A stretch of 64,000 bases of DNA from Thuidium tamariscinum (lineage: Eukaryota > Streptophyta > Bryopsida > Hypnales > Thuidiaceae). Location: contig OX344751.2 in the NCBI GenBank assembly GCA_947034885.2, forward strand, positions 16,058,001-16,122,000, written 5' to 3'. The translations under genes and the position numbers were made by a program. The notes under the pieces are model-generated. The model did not search any database. It saw only the letters and a list, made by a program, of their open reading frames with translations, and was not told the DNA's origin. Shown here piece after piece: positions 11,933 to 24,469 of this stretch; positions within the stretch are counted from its first letter, which is position 1; each line of letters starts with the position of its first letter.

Positions 11933-12686
11933 GGGTGATTGCAAGAAACACTTCTCCTTTTTTTTGTCCCCTTAACCTTTACCAAGTAGTTTTATGCTCA
12001 CAACTTTTTTGTCTTTAGTTTTTTGACTTAAAATTTGGAATGAAGGTGAACACAAAAGTTTTACAGGTTGTGTAATTTTTTCAATTTTTTTCAATTTTTT
12101 CAATTTTTTCAAAATTATTTTACTATTTTTAAACTACCCCCAATTGGATGTCTACTTTGGCTATTTGGAGGGGGGGGGGGGTGTTAGTCCTATTTTTGAC
12201 CCAAAAAAGCAAATTTTGATCTGAAAATTGGCATTCATGGACCTCTAGTATAGTTACACAAGCCTTAAAAAGATTTTATGCAAATATTAAACTGTCCAAC
12301 TTCCACATGTGCTCAAAGTGCACTACCAAGGTATACTTGTACAGAACACAAAATTTTTGTTTTTGAAGATGAAATTTATTGGAGAAGAAGAATATTTAAG
12401 TTATAAAAAAAAAAAATTATTTTTTATTTTTTTTATTTTTTAAATATTTTTAAAAAATCAAAGAAAAAAATGTCTATTTTCATTGTATTTTTCATTGTCC
12501 TTTTTTTGTGCATAACTCTTAGAGGTAAATTTTCTTAGGTCTGAATTTTAAGAGACATAATATTCTCATTTTTCTTCAAATTATCTATATTTTATTTTGT
12601 TTAAGAAAAATTATTCCAAAAGTCATAGGATTCATGGAAAAAAGCCATTTTGAGACAAAACTGGTAAGTGTTTCTTGCAACGGCTC
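11933..12686. mobile_element. Four-base-TSD MITE family, copy 1
   Basis: Starts GGGTGATTGCAAGAAACACT and ends with the diverged inverse (AAGTGTTTCTTGCAACGGCTC). GATA flanks both ends (11929-11932, 12687-12690). Interior motifs shared with the other copies include TTGGATGTC.ACTTTGG and CATAAC.. near the left end. At 754 bases it is the longest and most diverged copy and includes a poly-G run near 12170 and A+T-rich filler. No coding capacity. Confidence 0.78.
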
Positions 12687-12689
12687 GAT

Positions 12690-12960
12690 AGTAGTTGTAC
12701 TTTAGTCATTTCTTACTTGCATACTAGTTGTTTTTTTAGTTGCACTTTAATTGCTTCCTAATTGCATGCTAATTGTATTCTAATTAAAGTCTGGTTGTTT
12801 TTTAGTCAAACCTTGGTCAAATTGTAGTTGCAGTATAATTGTAGTCTAATTGCAATATAGTTGCAATCTAGTTGCACTATATTTGTAGTCTAGTTACACT
12901 ATAGTTGCACTCTTGCTGCACTACAATTGCTTTTTAGTTAAATTGCTATCAAATTTAGAT
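12690..12960. repeat. Degenerate short tandem repeat (TAGTTGCA-type, about 11-13 bases)
   Basis: Runs of TAGTTGCACTATA, TAATTGTAGTCTAA, TAGTTGCAATC and close variants follow one another, densest between 12820 and 12930. The unit length drifts. Confidence 0.6.
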
Positions 12961-14082
12961 TATATGCAATTGTAGATAGACACATTGAATGTAAAGTTGT
13001 TCACATTGACAATTGTGATGAATATTGGATGCAAAATATCTCACATCAACTTTTTTGTTACATTCTTGAAACAATGACTTCATTTTGCGACTACTTTGCT
13101 TTCTTTTGCAACTATAGTGCAACTATGTTAAAGTTGGTGCAAATAGAGAGGATTGTAATTTGCATAGGACATGTAGTTGCATTTCAATCACTTGTGGTGG
13201 ACACATTTTTTTTCTAATGAATCACACTCCTAAATGCATTCTAATTAAAATATCTTGAAACCTTTGAAAATGTGTTGTATGAATTACGGTGTAAATTTAG
13301 GTTGGAGGTTAGTTTTGAGATGTTAAAAATTGGTCACATGTTGGAAAAATCTTTGTTGTTGGATAAAGAGTACTATAATTGATGGTTTTTTGGTTTCAAT
13401 ATTGTTGTAACTAGCATATTTGGTTACTTCTTTTTTTTGCAATTCTTAAACTACTCTAAGAAAAAATTCATGTCGTTTTGAAAATTGATCAAATCTTGTG
13501 GGGTGTAATTATATGAATAAATTTGTTTAGGATGTGGAGAAGATAATTAGTAAATAGAAATTAATGCTAATTGGTTTGCATTTCTCACTCTTTTCCTCCC
13601 TTTCATTAACTTGATTATGTGTTAATTTTGATCAAATTTAATCTATATGTTCTTATAAAGAGTTTGTATTGTACATGTTATTGCACTTTGAGACCAAAGA
13701 GTTGATTTTGACAAGCCACTCACTTCTAGGGGGTGTAGAAAGTCACAATTTTCAAACAAGCTTCAATGAACTTTGAAGAGTAAGTTTTTTATTTTTTGCT
13801 TTACTAGTATATTTAATTTGCATTATTTCAATTTATTAACCTAATTTTTAAAACTATTTTATATTTGAGTGTCTTTTCAACATAGTATTTCTTTAGTATG
13901 GGCAAGCCTATCTTGAAAAAGGCTAGAAGTAGTGACTATGTAGTGTCATTGATTCACCTTGAGGCAATGGACATCATAGAAGAGTTGGAGTCTCTTAAAG
14001 TTTTTTTCCTTTCTCAAAATATGAGGAGTATTTGAGATCTAGCTATCGGCAAGAAAAATATTATAGAAAACCTGTGTTTTAA
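12961..14082. other. Spacer, possible eroded coding remnant near 13900
   Basis: Nothing firm. About 13897-14000 on the plus strand reads as a short open stretch (ATGGGCAAGCCTATC...) of about 34 codons with charged residues, then stops; it may be a gene or transposon fragment. No family recognised. Confidence 0.25.
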
Positions 14083-14326
14083 TAGATGGATTTTAGATAA
14101 CATCTATTGTAACAACTTGTGTTTTTATGTCAAAAATGATGTCTACCATAAGATCAAGATGTTATGGCAAATATTACTATTGATACAAAAATACAAGTTG
14201 TTATAATGGATGTTATTTAAAATCCATCACTAAATGACTACTATAACATCTTGCAATTATGGCAGACATTTTTGTTGATATAAATACAAGTTGTTATATT
14301 AGATGTCATCTAAAATCCATTGTCTT
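14083..14326. mobile_element. Fold-back MITE with ~50-base inverted arms
   Basis: Left arm TGGATTTTAGATAACATCTA..TAACAACTTGTG; right arm is the complement, TACAAGTTGTTATA..AGATGTCATCTAAAATCCA. A third arm-like block in the middle (about 14185-14230: ACAAGTTGTTATAATGGATG, AAAATCCATC) gives two alternative hairpins. No open frame; superfamily not assigned. Confidence 0.6.
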
Positions 14327-14705
14327 AAATATGGGACAAGTTTCTTATAGTGAAGTTGTTAGGTGGTCAATTTTGAAATTGAAGGTCTATTAAAGATCAA
14401 AGGAACTGTCCTGCATGATTATATCATGATTCATTAGAATTATGTGATGTTGATTTGCCTAAAGCTCACAAAATTCTTAATCAAGGGTTTAGAAAAATAT
14501 TGAAGGCATATGGTAGACTAAAATCAACACCGAAGCTTTGTTTTCATAGTTCTAATAAGTAACTTAATCTTTTTAAAGCAACCTTTGTTTTGTGTGATTC
14601 ATATAAATATTGCAAAGTTTATAAATTATTATTATATTTTTTATAAAACAAATTGTAAAATCTTGAATAAAGTTATATAAATTTCTCTTAGAGGTTTAGA
14701 TAAAT

Positions 14706-14993
14706 ATGGAACCAAACAAGTACTTACACTCACACTGATTAAACTCATGCTTTATTGCAAGAATTCTACTACATTGCTTGGGCACTACATTCTTAAAGAC
14801 AAGACAACTAAATTAGTATTGGCTCAACTTGGAAGGCAATGAGTCATACTCTTGAGGAGAGAGACAATTGAGATAATCATCCATTTGACAAAATCAAGAA
14901 TCATCCACTATGGAGATGTCATTCACTACAAAGTTGTCACCAATTGATCGCTTCTTCATTCTTCATAGTGTATGATTAATTGCTCCAATATTC
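14706..14993 (-). repeat. Left LTR (3' LTR of the minus-strand copia fossil)
   Basis: Matches 23118-23400 along its length: both contain ACTCACACT, GCTTTATTGCAAGAA, AATCATCCA, AAAGTTGTCA, AATTGATCGCTTCTT and AATTAATTGCTCCAAT-like blocks in the same order. A purine-rich stretch (complement of TTCCCACTCA) lies just inside it, as expected for a polypurine tract. Exact ends and target duplication could not be fixed. Confidence 0.75.
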
Positions 14994-15520
14994 CCACTCA
15001 ATGTTCAAGAATGTATTGAATCATCACAGAAACATCATCACAAAAGTTCTTCTATATAGTGATGTACTTTCTTGTAAATGTTGAGTGATGCTCAGAGTTT
15101 GTGAAAAATCTCAAGAGTTAGTGGCTTTGTCAAAATATTTGCATACTAAAATTGAGTAGGCACATAAACCAATGTAACTTCATATTTGGCTTGAAACTCT
15201 TGTATAATATGGGATATTATGTCAATGTATTTTGTTCTCTTATAAAACTAAGGATTCAATACAGTTTGAATTAATTGTCCAAAAATAATGGAGTTGAATG
15301 CTTCTATCGATATCCAAAATCCACCAAGAGTCTTCTTGTCCACACAACTTTCTTCCTTATGAGAAATGCAACCATGTATTCTTACTTAGCCATAGAGCCT
15401 AAAGTGTACAATTGCTTCCTACTAAGTCAAACAACTAGTCCATTGTTGACAATAAGTATACTTCCACTTCGACTTTTTTTATCATTCAAATCACCGGCAT
15501 AATCAATATCAATGTAAGCA

Positions 15521-15660
15521 CACTAGTAGAAAATTTGCTCAATTTTGTAACTTTTGTTGTTTTGGTCGCATTGATGATCAACAAATTTCTATCGATTAAC
15601 AAAAATTTGTTGATCATCAATACAACCAAACAACAAAACCAAGAAATTTTTTTATTAGTG
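15521..15660. mobile_element. Miniature CACTA element, 3-base target duplication GCA
   Basis: Starts CACTAGTAGAAAATTTG and ends AAATTTTTTTATTAGTG, the CACTA/EnSpm terminal signature. GCA flanks it on both sides (15518-15520 and 15661-15663), the 3-base duplication expected of this superfamily. The middle forms a near-perfect hairpin around TTGATGATCAACAAATTT. 140 bases, inserted in the RNase H part of the copia fossil. Confidence 0.85.
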
Positions 15661-16785
15661 GCAACAAGTTTTGACTCGGTTTGTTATTAGATGGATAACA
15701 CAATCCAAAATCAATTGTTCCTCTTGGATACTTCAAAATTCTTTATATATTAGTGCAATAAATCTCTCAATAATTACTAACATATTGGGCAACAATTGAT
15801 ACATTACATGCAATAGTGGTCTACAATGTGTTGCCAGGTAACTTAATGATCCCACAATTTCTTGATATGGAAAAGAAGGGTTGATTTCACCATCATCTTC
15901 CCTTGGATAGCATAGGTGGACACGTGGATCACTTGGTGTTGAAACTAGAAAAGTATCTTGAAATTTGTACTTTTGTAAAATGGTATTTGTATATCTTTAT
16001 TGATCAATATACAATGATCATCAAAATTTGTCTTGAGTGATGTAAATTCCAACGTATACATCTGCATCGCCAATAGTGACTTCAAATATTGTCTTGAGAT
16101 ATGAGATCACTTTGTTTAGTAGTTCTTTATCCTTATACACAACAAGTCCATCATCCACCTATAGAATAAGGGTTAGTCTGGACTCTGACATTGAAAAGAA
16201 TAAACAAGGATCTGCTAGACTTTGATTCAAATCATATAGCTTTAAACAACTTGAGAAGGTTTTGTTCCATCTTCTAGTAGATTGTTTCAAGTTGTAGAGT
16301 CCTTTTGGAATCTTTCACACTTTGCCACGACTAGTAGGGAACCTGCTGTACATTTCTTCTTCAAAACCATGAAGTAGAGCCATATAAATGTCTTCTAGTG
16401 GTGTAGTGTTTAGGTAGGCTATCTTTATACTAAATTGAACTAGGTCAAAATCCTCTACTCTTGCAATTGCCAACATCACTCGTATAGTTTCTACTCTTCA
16501 TGTTGGAGCAAAAGTTTCATCATAATCCATCCCTTAGGTTTGGGAAAAACCTTTTGCTACTAAATGTACTTTGAAACGTTCAAAAACTCCATTGTCCATA
16601 TTTTGTTCTTCAATAACGAACCTATTTCCACCACCATAGCTTTTTGCCACTACTCTTTATACTCGGTTTTGATGGCTTGATTGTAAGTTTTCAACTCTTT
16701 TGAAAGAATTAGAATTCTTTAGTGCTAGTATCTTTGGTAATAGATACACATGATGTAGATAATGATGATGTGTTGTTTTTCATGT

Positions 16786-17508
16786 GGGTGATTGCAAGAA
16801 ACACCTGTCCTATTTTGTGTCACACTACGTGTGCTGATCTATTCTTTGGCCATAACTTTTGTGTTTTGCCTCCGATTGACTCAAGATTTTTTAGGAAAGG
16901 TACTCATAACTATCATAAACCTTCCATAATTTTTTCATAATTTTAAAAAATAATTTACTATCCAAAAATAGACCCCAATTGGATGTCACACTTGGAAGTT
17001 TAGGGGTTTTTAGTACTATGGAGTACCTTTTTTTAATGATTTTAAGATGAAATTTGGATGAGATGGTCTTCTAATAGACTTATAGCTCTTTAGGGAAGGA
17101 TTTTTAAAAATAGTTAATTTTATGTGGTGTGGAGGTCTACAAAGTGAGCTCCCTTCTGCTTGTATTTTGAAACATATAAAATATTATTTTGGTGGTTTTT
17201 TTTGTGAATGAACATCTCTATAAAGTTGTTGAAAATGTAAACTTTTTATTTTTTGAAAATATCTATTTTTACTATTTTTCCCTAATTAAAACATGAAGAT
17301 ATGTATTTTCTGGAGGTTTGGCACTTTTCAAGTTCTCCTACTTAGAGAATTTTTTTATCCATTTCCTTCGGTGAAAACCTTCATCTTAGAGGTATATACA
17401 CTATTCATATTTTTTGAATTTTTTTAAAATTAATTTTCTAATTTTAAAGTACTCCCGAAAAAATCAGCCAAACGCAACAAAATCGGCAGGTGTTTCTTGC
17501 AATCACCC
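16786..17508. mobile_element. Four-base-TSD MITE family, copy 2 (inside the copia fossil)
   Basis: Starts GGGTGATTGCAAGAAACACC and ends GGTGTTTCTTGCAATCACCC. ATGT flanks both ends (16782-16785, 17509-17512). 723 bases. It is highly similar to the copies at 21620 and 51317: shared blocks include CCCCAATTGGATGTCACACT, GATTTTAAGATGAAATTTGG and TTTTCAAGTTCTCCT. No coding capacity. Confidence 0.9.
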
Positions 17509-18380
17509 ATGTGTACTAGCTTGGTGACATCATATAGCTTATCTACTAACCTTGTTCATAAAGTTGGATATAACTCATCATCAGTAGACGATGATGAATT
17601 AGAATAGTGGTTTTTATTGTTTCGAAAATCCTTACTGACTCCACTAGCATGAATACTCCCACTACTTCTAGCACTTTCATTGATTCGAATATGGATCCCA
17701 TTGGTTTGAATATTGCCATTCCTCCTAATATTTTTGTTGATCTAAATATTCCTTCCACTGCTATCATTACTCCCTTTGCTCCCATTATCTGCACTTTTAG
17801 GTGTTTCATATACTCCGATTAGTACTCCAACTTGTTGATCTACAAATAGAGGTGATAAAGTAGAGTCATTAAGTTTAATAGGTGGTGTGATAATTGTATC
17901 ATAAGTATTTGGAGAAATCAATGCAACCTTTGTAGACTCTTTACAACCACTTGTAGATGTCTTGAATTGTAGATGGTTTTCTTCATTGAAAATAACATTG
18001 TGGTTGACTATAATTTTTTTGACTTTTTGACACCAAAGATGATAAACCTTGGCAGTCGCACAATAACCCATGAATATAGCCTCTTTTGCTTTGCTATCAA
18101 GCTTTTGACGTCTCTGCTTGGGAATATGGTTGTAGCATAAGCTTCCAAATTCTTTGAAATGACTAATATCTAGCTTTTTTCCATGCCAAAACTAAAACGG
18201 TGTACTATATCCTTGTATTGTTTTACTAGATACATGCTTAAGGATGTAAACAATTGCGTTAATAGATTCTAAATACTCTAAAAGTATATCTCAATGATAT
18301 AGCATCAACCTTGCATTCTCTACTATTGTTCAATTGTCATGTTCTGCTCTATGTTTTGTTTTGTACAATATAGTGCCATT

Positions 18381-19391
18381 CACTACAAGAGAAAGGGGTG
18401 TTTTAAGTATAGTTCTAGTAGTATAGTCTTTTAAGTAATGACCTTTAACCCCTAAGTGCTCAAGTGACCATTTTATGGTCGCTACCCAACTTCGGGCAGC
18501 ATTTTCAAGCAAAAAAAAACTTTTTTCAATTTTTTTTTTTCAAAATTTCAAAATATTGGATTGTGTTTCAATATTTGCATTCAAAACTAAGATCTATACG
18601 ATCAAACAAAAGTTATAGCAAAAAAAAGGAGAAATAGCACAAAGTGTCTAAAATTGCTTAGTGTTGAAAAACTTACTATTTGGGGGAAGTATTGATGCTC
18701 TCATTAATAAATATTTTTTATTTCTTAACAAATCAATAAAAAACACAATTTTGACCAATCAAAAAAAAATAAAAATCCTAAAAATAAAAATTGTATTTTT
18801 GGTGAATTTTTGAAGTTATATCTTCAAAATTCATTTGAAGAGAATCTATAAATAATTTTTAAATTTTGATCATATGGATACTTTCTACTTTTTGTGCTTT
18901 ATATTATCTTCTTTGATGCTAACTTTTAAAAAGTTGTAAAGATTACATTTTATAACACATTTGTATTTTGTCTTAATCCCTTTGGCTTTTAGAGGTTGAA
19001 TATTTTGCATTTTTTTATAAATCAATTAAAACACAATTTTGACCAATCAAAAAAAAATTCAAATCCTAAAAATAGAAATTGTATTTTTGGTGAATTTTTG
19101 AAGTTATATCTTCAAAATTCATTTAAAAATAATCTTAAAATATTTTTCTTACTTTGACTATATGGTCACTTTCTATTTTTTGTGCTTTACATTATCTTCT
19201 TTGATACTAACTTCAAAAAAGTTGTAATGCTTATATTTTGTAACACATTTGTGTTTTGTCCTAACCCCTTGGGCTTTTAGGGATTAAGTAAGGTTTTTTG
19301 TAAAATTTGACTAAAAACCTTATTTAAAGGTCATTATTTAAAAAATTATACTACCAAGACTATATTTAAAACACCCCTTTCTCTTGTAGTG
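18381..19391. mobile_element. Non-autonomous CACTA element with a TTAA-flanked module inside
   Basis: Ends are inverted over about 60 bases: left CACTACAAGAGAAAGGGGTG, right the complement of the same. CACTACAAGA is the standard CACTA/EnSpm terminus. The flanking triplets (ATT left, TGT right) do not match, so the target duplication is decayed or lost. Most of the interior (18449-19283) is a module bounded by TTAA that also occurs alone at 52936. Inserted in the integrase part of the copia fossil. No coding capacity. Confidence 0.82.
18449..19283. mobile_element. TTAA-bounded module M nested in the CACTA element
   Basis: TTAA (18445-18448) then CCCCTAAGTGCTC; other end GGGCTTTTAGGGA then TTAA (19284-19287). 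The ends are weak inverted copies (CCCCTAAG / TCCCTAAAAG). It contains an internal direct duplication of about 295 bases: CACAATTTTGACCAATCAAA and GGTGAATTTTTGAAGTTATA occur near 18745 and 18795, and again near 19030 and 19090. The free copy at 52936-53463 has the block only once. Confidence 0.6.
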
Positions 19392-20861
19392 TGTTAGATT
19401 ATATTGAATGCCTTTGCTGGACTAGTAGTCTTGAAATTCCGTGGACAAATACTTGCTTCCATTGTTTGTTTGTAATTTTGACATCTTAACTCTTGTCTCG
19501 TTCTTCACCAACTGATACAAATTTTTGAAGGATGTCAAAATGTCATGTGAATTCTTCAAGAAGAACACAAACCTAAAACTACTATTATCATCCTTATACA
19601 TTATAAAATACCAATGACCTCTATACGATGAAACTTGAAATGGCCCTTAAATATTAGAATGATAGAATTGGCTAGGTTTACATGTTCTTTTTTCCTTAGG
19701 ATTGATTGGAAATGATGTCTTTTGAATCTTTCCATGAGAACATCCCGTGCAAATGGATCTCAATTTTGCTTTCTTGAAAGATGGTAATCCAATTGCGACA
19801 TCATCCCTAGTCATTTACTTCAATGTATCAATGCTTACATGGCCTAAACACTAATGCTATTTTTGTAACTCTCTATTAGAGGAAGAAAATGACTTTAGAG
19901 AATTGAAGCTAGACTCAGCTATGCTAACAAAGCTTTGTTTAGTGACAATCTTGATGTCCATATGCTATAAATCTTCATATTTATATGCTATCATTATCAA
20001 TTGACCATTTCCATCATTTGAAATCATTTTGCAAACATCTTGTATATGGAGAATTGCAACTCGCTATTCAGTTAAACAACTAGTTCAAATGAGATTGCGA
20101 CAAAACTTTGGAACATAAAGAACATTCTTAAGCTAAATTGAATTAACAATATCATTTGATTTAGCTTGGACAATATCATCAACTACGCTTCTAACATAAA
20201 GCTTGTGATCATCGATCTACTACTAACATGCTCCAAGTCATGTCATCAATTGGTTGAAAATTTTGGAACCAATGTATATTATTTGTCATGTGCTCACTTG
20301 CTCTTGAATCAATAAACCACAATTTATTGCTTACTACTCCTTGTCCTAAACTAACACAAAAAACTTCACTCATTAGAGGGGATTTGAGGCAAGGAAAGGC
20401 CTCTTCAGGCCTGTTCCCCTTATTGTTCCCAAAATTTAAAAAAAATGTTTGGTTGTTGTCAAGTAGTAATTACAAAAAAAAATAAAAATAAAAATAAGGT
20501 CCAAAAATGTGAAAAAAGTTCAATTTTAAAAATAAATAAATTTAAGAGAATGATGTGGCCATGTTTTGACCACATCACATTCATGCCATTGTGCAGTTCC
20601 CTCATTTCCCACAGTCCAGGAACTCGTAGTCTTATTTTGGCTTCAATCTCCCCTAATGCAACAATGATGAAAAATTAGATGCAAACTCATGACATTTATA
20701 TTATCATAAATTTGCTTCCCTTTCTTTTTTCTTTTTTTGTTGATGACTGCAAGATCTCTTAGACAACTCTAATTCTTCCGAACTTTGACTCCCTACACAC
20801 TCTGTACCGAAGTGTCCTCTGAGTCCGCACTCATAGAATTGGGAGTGTTTCTTCATCTTAA

Positions 20862-21436
20862 CCCATTAAGGACCGTGGTTGATTTAGGGGGCGGACGTAG
20901 TTTTTGAACACAATTCTCAAAAAGTGCAATTTTTTGCCTTTTTAAAAGATTTAATCCTAGATTGGATTGAATAAATGAGTTCCATGGGTTAAGTCCTTGA
21001 ACCACACAAAAAATAAAAGTGATCCAATGGTTTATGTCTTTGTAATTACTCTTCAAACATTGATGTGTTATAAACACCCTTTGGCACTGGTTATAATTAG
21101 GGTTTGCTACAATTGGATATAGTTTTGAATATATTGTTTGGAAATTGACCAAAATCTTTTAATTTATTATTTCAAACACACACATAATTGTCCTTTCCAT
21201 AAAATATGCATTTTTCATTGAAAATTTCAATATGAAAAGTTGGACCATTTCAAGTTTGGCCAAGCACAACTTACTCATTTTTGCACACATTCTCTTGAAA
21301 TTGGTTTTGTTAGATGCCCATAAAGACACTCTAAATGCGTTCTTCTCTAAGTTTTTTGAGATCAAATGTTCTACAAATTATAGGAGACAAAAAGTCCTCA
21401 AATCAACCCAAAAGTGGTCGACCGGTCCTTAATGGG
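20862..21436. mobile_element. piggyBac-like MITE, TTAA target duplication
   Basis: TTAA flanks both ends (20858-20861 and 21437-21440). The first 14 bases, CCCATTAAGGACCG, are perfectly inverted at the right end (CGGTCCTTAATGGG). TTAA duplication and CCC termini point to piggyBac, with Kolobok as the alternative. 575 bases, no long open frame. Inserted between the gag and protease parts of the copia fossil. Confidence 0.82.
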
Positions 21437-21619
21437 TTAACCAATTGCTCTATTCGTTCCTTCTTCTATTTGATTAAAAGAGAAGGCTTAGATGAGCCAC
21501 TTTTCATGAAGAATGTTGTATATGCTTGTGCATAGACTTGATAATCCCTCTCAATTCTTCTTCATATTCTAAAAACGCATCTGAAGATTTGTTAATGTTT
21601 GCTCTGTTGTTAGAGCACT

Positions 21620-22343
21620 GGACAATTGCAAGAAACACTTGTTCTATTTTCCATCATACCTAATGTGTTGATTTGTTTTTTTTTGCCATAACTTCTATAT
21701 TTTGGCTCCAAATGACTCAAGATATATAGGGAAGATACTCAAAAGCACCATACACATTCTCTAATTTTTTCATAATTTTCAAAAATATTTTGATTTCAAA
21801 ATAGTACTAGTGATTGAATGTCACACTTGGCAGTTTAGGGGTTTTTGTCACTAAGGAGTACCTTTTTTTTAATGATTTTGAGATGAAATTTGGATGAGAT
21901 GGTCTCCTAATAGACTTACAGCTCTCAAGGTGAGGGATTTTGAAAAAAGTTATTTTTATGACGTGTAGAAGTCCACAAAGTGAGCTTCTTTCTGGTTGCA
22001 TTTCTAAACATATAAAGTATTATTTTAGTGATTTTTTGGATGAATGACCATCTCCATAAAGTTGTTTCTAATGGATGGTTTTGATTTTTTGAATTTACAT
22101 AATTTTTCTATTTTTCCCTAATTAAAACATCAAGACATGTATTTTCTTAGGACTTGGCACTTTTCTAGTTCTCCTACTTAAACAATTTTTCTATGCAATT
22201 CTTTATATGGGTACCTTTGTCTTAAAGGTTTATACATAATTTGTATTTTTCAAACTTAAAAAAAATTAATTTTCTAATTTAATATACTCCCCAAAAAATC
22301 AGCCAAATACAACAAATAGGACAAGTGTTTCTTGTAATCACCC
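21620..22343. mobile_element. Four-base-TSD MITE family, copy 3 (inside the copia fossil)
   Basis: Starts GGACAATTGCAAGAAACACT and ends AAGTGTTTCTTGTAATCACCC. CACT flanks both ends (21616-21619, 22344-22347). 724 bases, co-linear with the copies at 16786 and 51317. Placed in the gag part of the copia fossil. Confidence 0.87.
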
Positions 22344-23117
22344 CACTGTCCCATGCAAGCATAAGTGGATCATATGAAGGAGGAAGACCACATCTAATCT
22401 TAGCAATTCAATGATTTTTTAGTTATTGTTTATCCAAGATTGTTAAATTGCTTGTACAACTTTTGTAATGTGTTGATGTAAATTGCTATAAAATCTCCTT
22501 TACCTAGTTTACAGCTAAAGTATTTATCTTGTAAAGCTATGATACACTCATTTGAATGCTTGTCATAGTTCTCTTAAAGTTGTTTCCACATCTCTAATGA
22601 GGTTTGACAGTTTATCACTTCTTGCTTGTGATAAGAATTGATTGATCCTAGAATGGCTACAATAGCCTATTTATCTTGTTGTTCCCATTGCCCTTTCTCT
22701 ATATCACTCATAATATCAAGCTTTTTGTTTGTTCCATTTACAAACAAGGACAAGTCACGAGAGATGAAAATGAATGACATATGCATCTTCCATAACTCAA
22801 AATTTGTACCATCGTACTTCTCAATTGTATATATAGACTCTTTTAAACTTTGACAACACAACTATATTCTCTCCATTTTTAGTAACTTTTACTAGACTTT
22901 TATTCCTCTTGGACATTTCACAAGCTTCCTCAAAATATCATGGAAATGTATTCTTCTTGAGCTATTTACAATCTACATCACAATATCTAATTCTCTTGAT
23001 GTCTTACTTTTTGGATTGACTTTACCGTCTTTATTGATGCAAAAAGACTAATACAAAAAATGATAACATAGTTGACGTAGAAATTGTGAGTCCATAACTT
23101 GTTGTAAATACAGAATT

Positions 23118-23400
23118 GTTCAAGTACTCACACTCACACTCTATAAACTTATGCTTTATTGCAAGAACTTTGTTTTGTTGCTTGTGCACTACATCGTTAA
23201 AGATAAGAGAACTAAAACAGTAACAACTCAGATTCAAAGGCAAGGAGTCATATATATATCCTCAAAGAGAAAGACGATTGAGACAATCATCCATTGGATG
23301 GAATTAAAAATCATCCACCTTGGAGATTTCATCCAGTGCAAAGTTGTCATCAATTGATCGCTTCTTTATTCTTGACAGCGTACAATTAATTGCTCCAATG
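23118..23400 (-). repeat. Right LTR (5' LTR of the minus-strand copia fossil)
   Basis: Partner of 14706-14993, in direct orientation. It includes a short (TA)n tract absent from the other LTR. The primer binding site next to it was not recognised. Confidence 0.72.
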
Positions 23401-24469
23401 TAGGTTGTTGTTTGTTGTGTTTATATGGATTGAATTGTCAAGAGTTTTATATTGTAGACATTTTAGGCAATTGTTCATATAATTACTCCTTTATCTTTTG
23501 ATTTATTTTTTTGAATGAAATTTTCATATTTTAAAATATTTGGATGATATTTAATTTGTAATGGTAAACAAGATATTTGTAGAGAAAGGAACAATCAACG
23601 TAGGAAGTCTATTCCAAAAGGATTAACATGGGTAGAATCTATTCTTTTTGAAATTTTTACAAAATCAACTTGTGATTTGTATAATTGCAATGGTACTTTT
23701 GAATTTGAGATAGAAAAATTGAGAATCTTGAAAAACGATGTAGAAGGCCTTTTCAAAGATGTGACGAATGAAAGTATTAGCAATCTGGAATAGGAGTAGC
23801 ATGTTTTCATGTTGATTTTGTAGCTTTGAAAGTTAGCCCCATATAAAATCTTGGTAGAGTATGGGTGCATTTTGGTACAAGTAGGGTACACTATAGGAAT
23901 TTTTAGGGCCATCGTTTTAGTCCAACAACTCTTTAATTAAGGTTGTCATAGTAGACAAACTATCTGCATGCCCATCCGTTTGATTAGCCTTTTTAGTAAA
24001 GGTTCTACATGTTTAGTGTAGTCAAGAAATAGTTTATTTTTTAAGAAGGTAAAAAGAAATCCAATGTAGATTTACCTTGTCCATGATGTTGGATACTTGG
24101 TGGCCTTACCTATATATAGAGACACAAGTCAAGTAAGGCAAAGACACTTGGTTGGTGTAAGCCTTTAGTACTACCAAAGTTGGGGGGTATAAATTATTGC
24201 AAAGAATGATTGCAAAACAATTTATTTTGGACAAAAATGACTATAGAATGACTCGAGGCTCTAGATTCATTGTAAATAGTCATGTCATTCTTTAAATGAC
24301 TATGATTCTATTATCACCATCCTTTTAGGCTTGGATGAAGAATGGATGAAAGAGTCTATATGGCTGATGAAATAAATAAGCAAATTTTTAGGAAAGGCTA
24401 GGTAGCTACCCATGTCATTTCGAAGGAATTTTGGCTAATATGGACATCCATCTTGGTCAATTTTATAGT
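23401..24469. other. Spacer, no gene assigned
   Basis: A minus-strand open frame of about 105 codons (23595-23912) has no recognisable domain. The rest shows nothing definite. Confidence 0.3.

Larger units (their letters stand above)
14706..23400 (-). mobile_element. Ty1/copia-type LTR retrotransposon, fossil, with five nested insertions
   Basis: On the minus strand, reading from the right, the order of parts is: 5' LTR (about 23118-23400), gag near 22860-22400 (a KYDGTNFELWKMHM block typical of copia gag), protease near 20310, GAG-pre-integrase and integrase from about 20000 to 17800, reverse transcriptase about 16600-16100 (YVDD-type box and a YGLKQ-type block), RNase H side about 15900-15100, and 3' LTR (about 14706-14993). 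This pol order (integrase before reverse transcriptase) identifies copia. The element is broken, with many breaks across all genes, and is clearly non-functional. Five DNA elements have inserted into it. The two LTRs differ at roughly one base in five by eye, so the insertion is old. Confidence 0.88.

Noticed and set aside
18330-18512. Short minus-strand frames inside the copia fossil as independent genes
   Set aside because: They fall across the CACTA border or inside the fossil's coding remnants.
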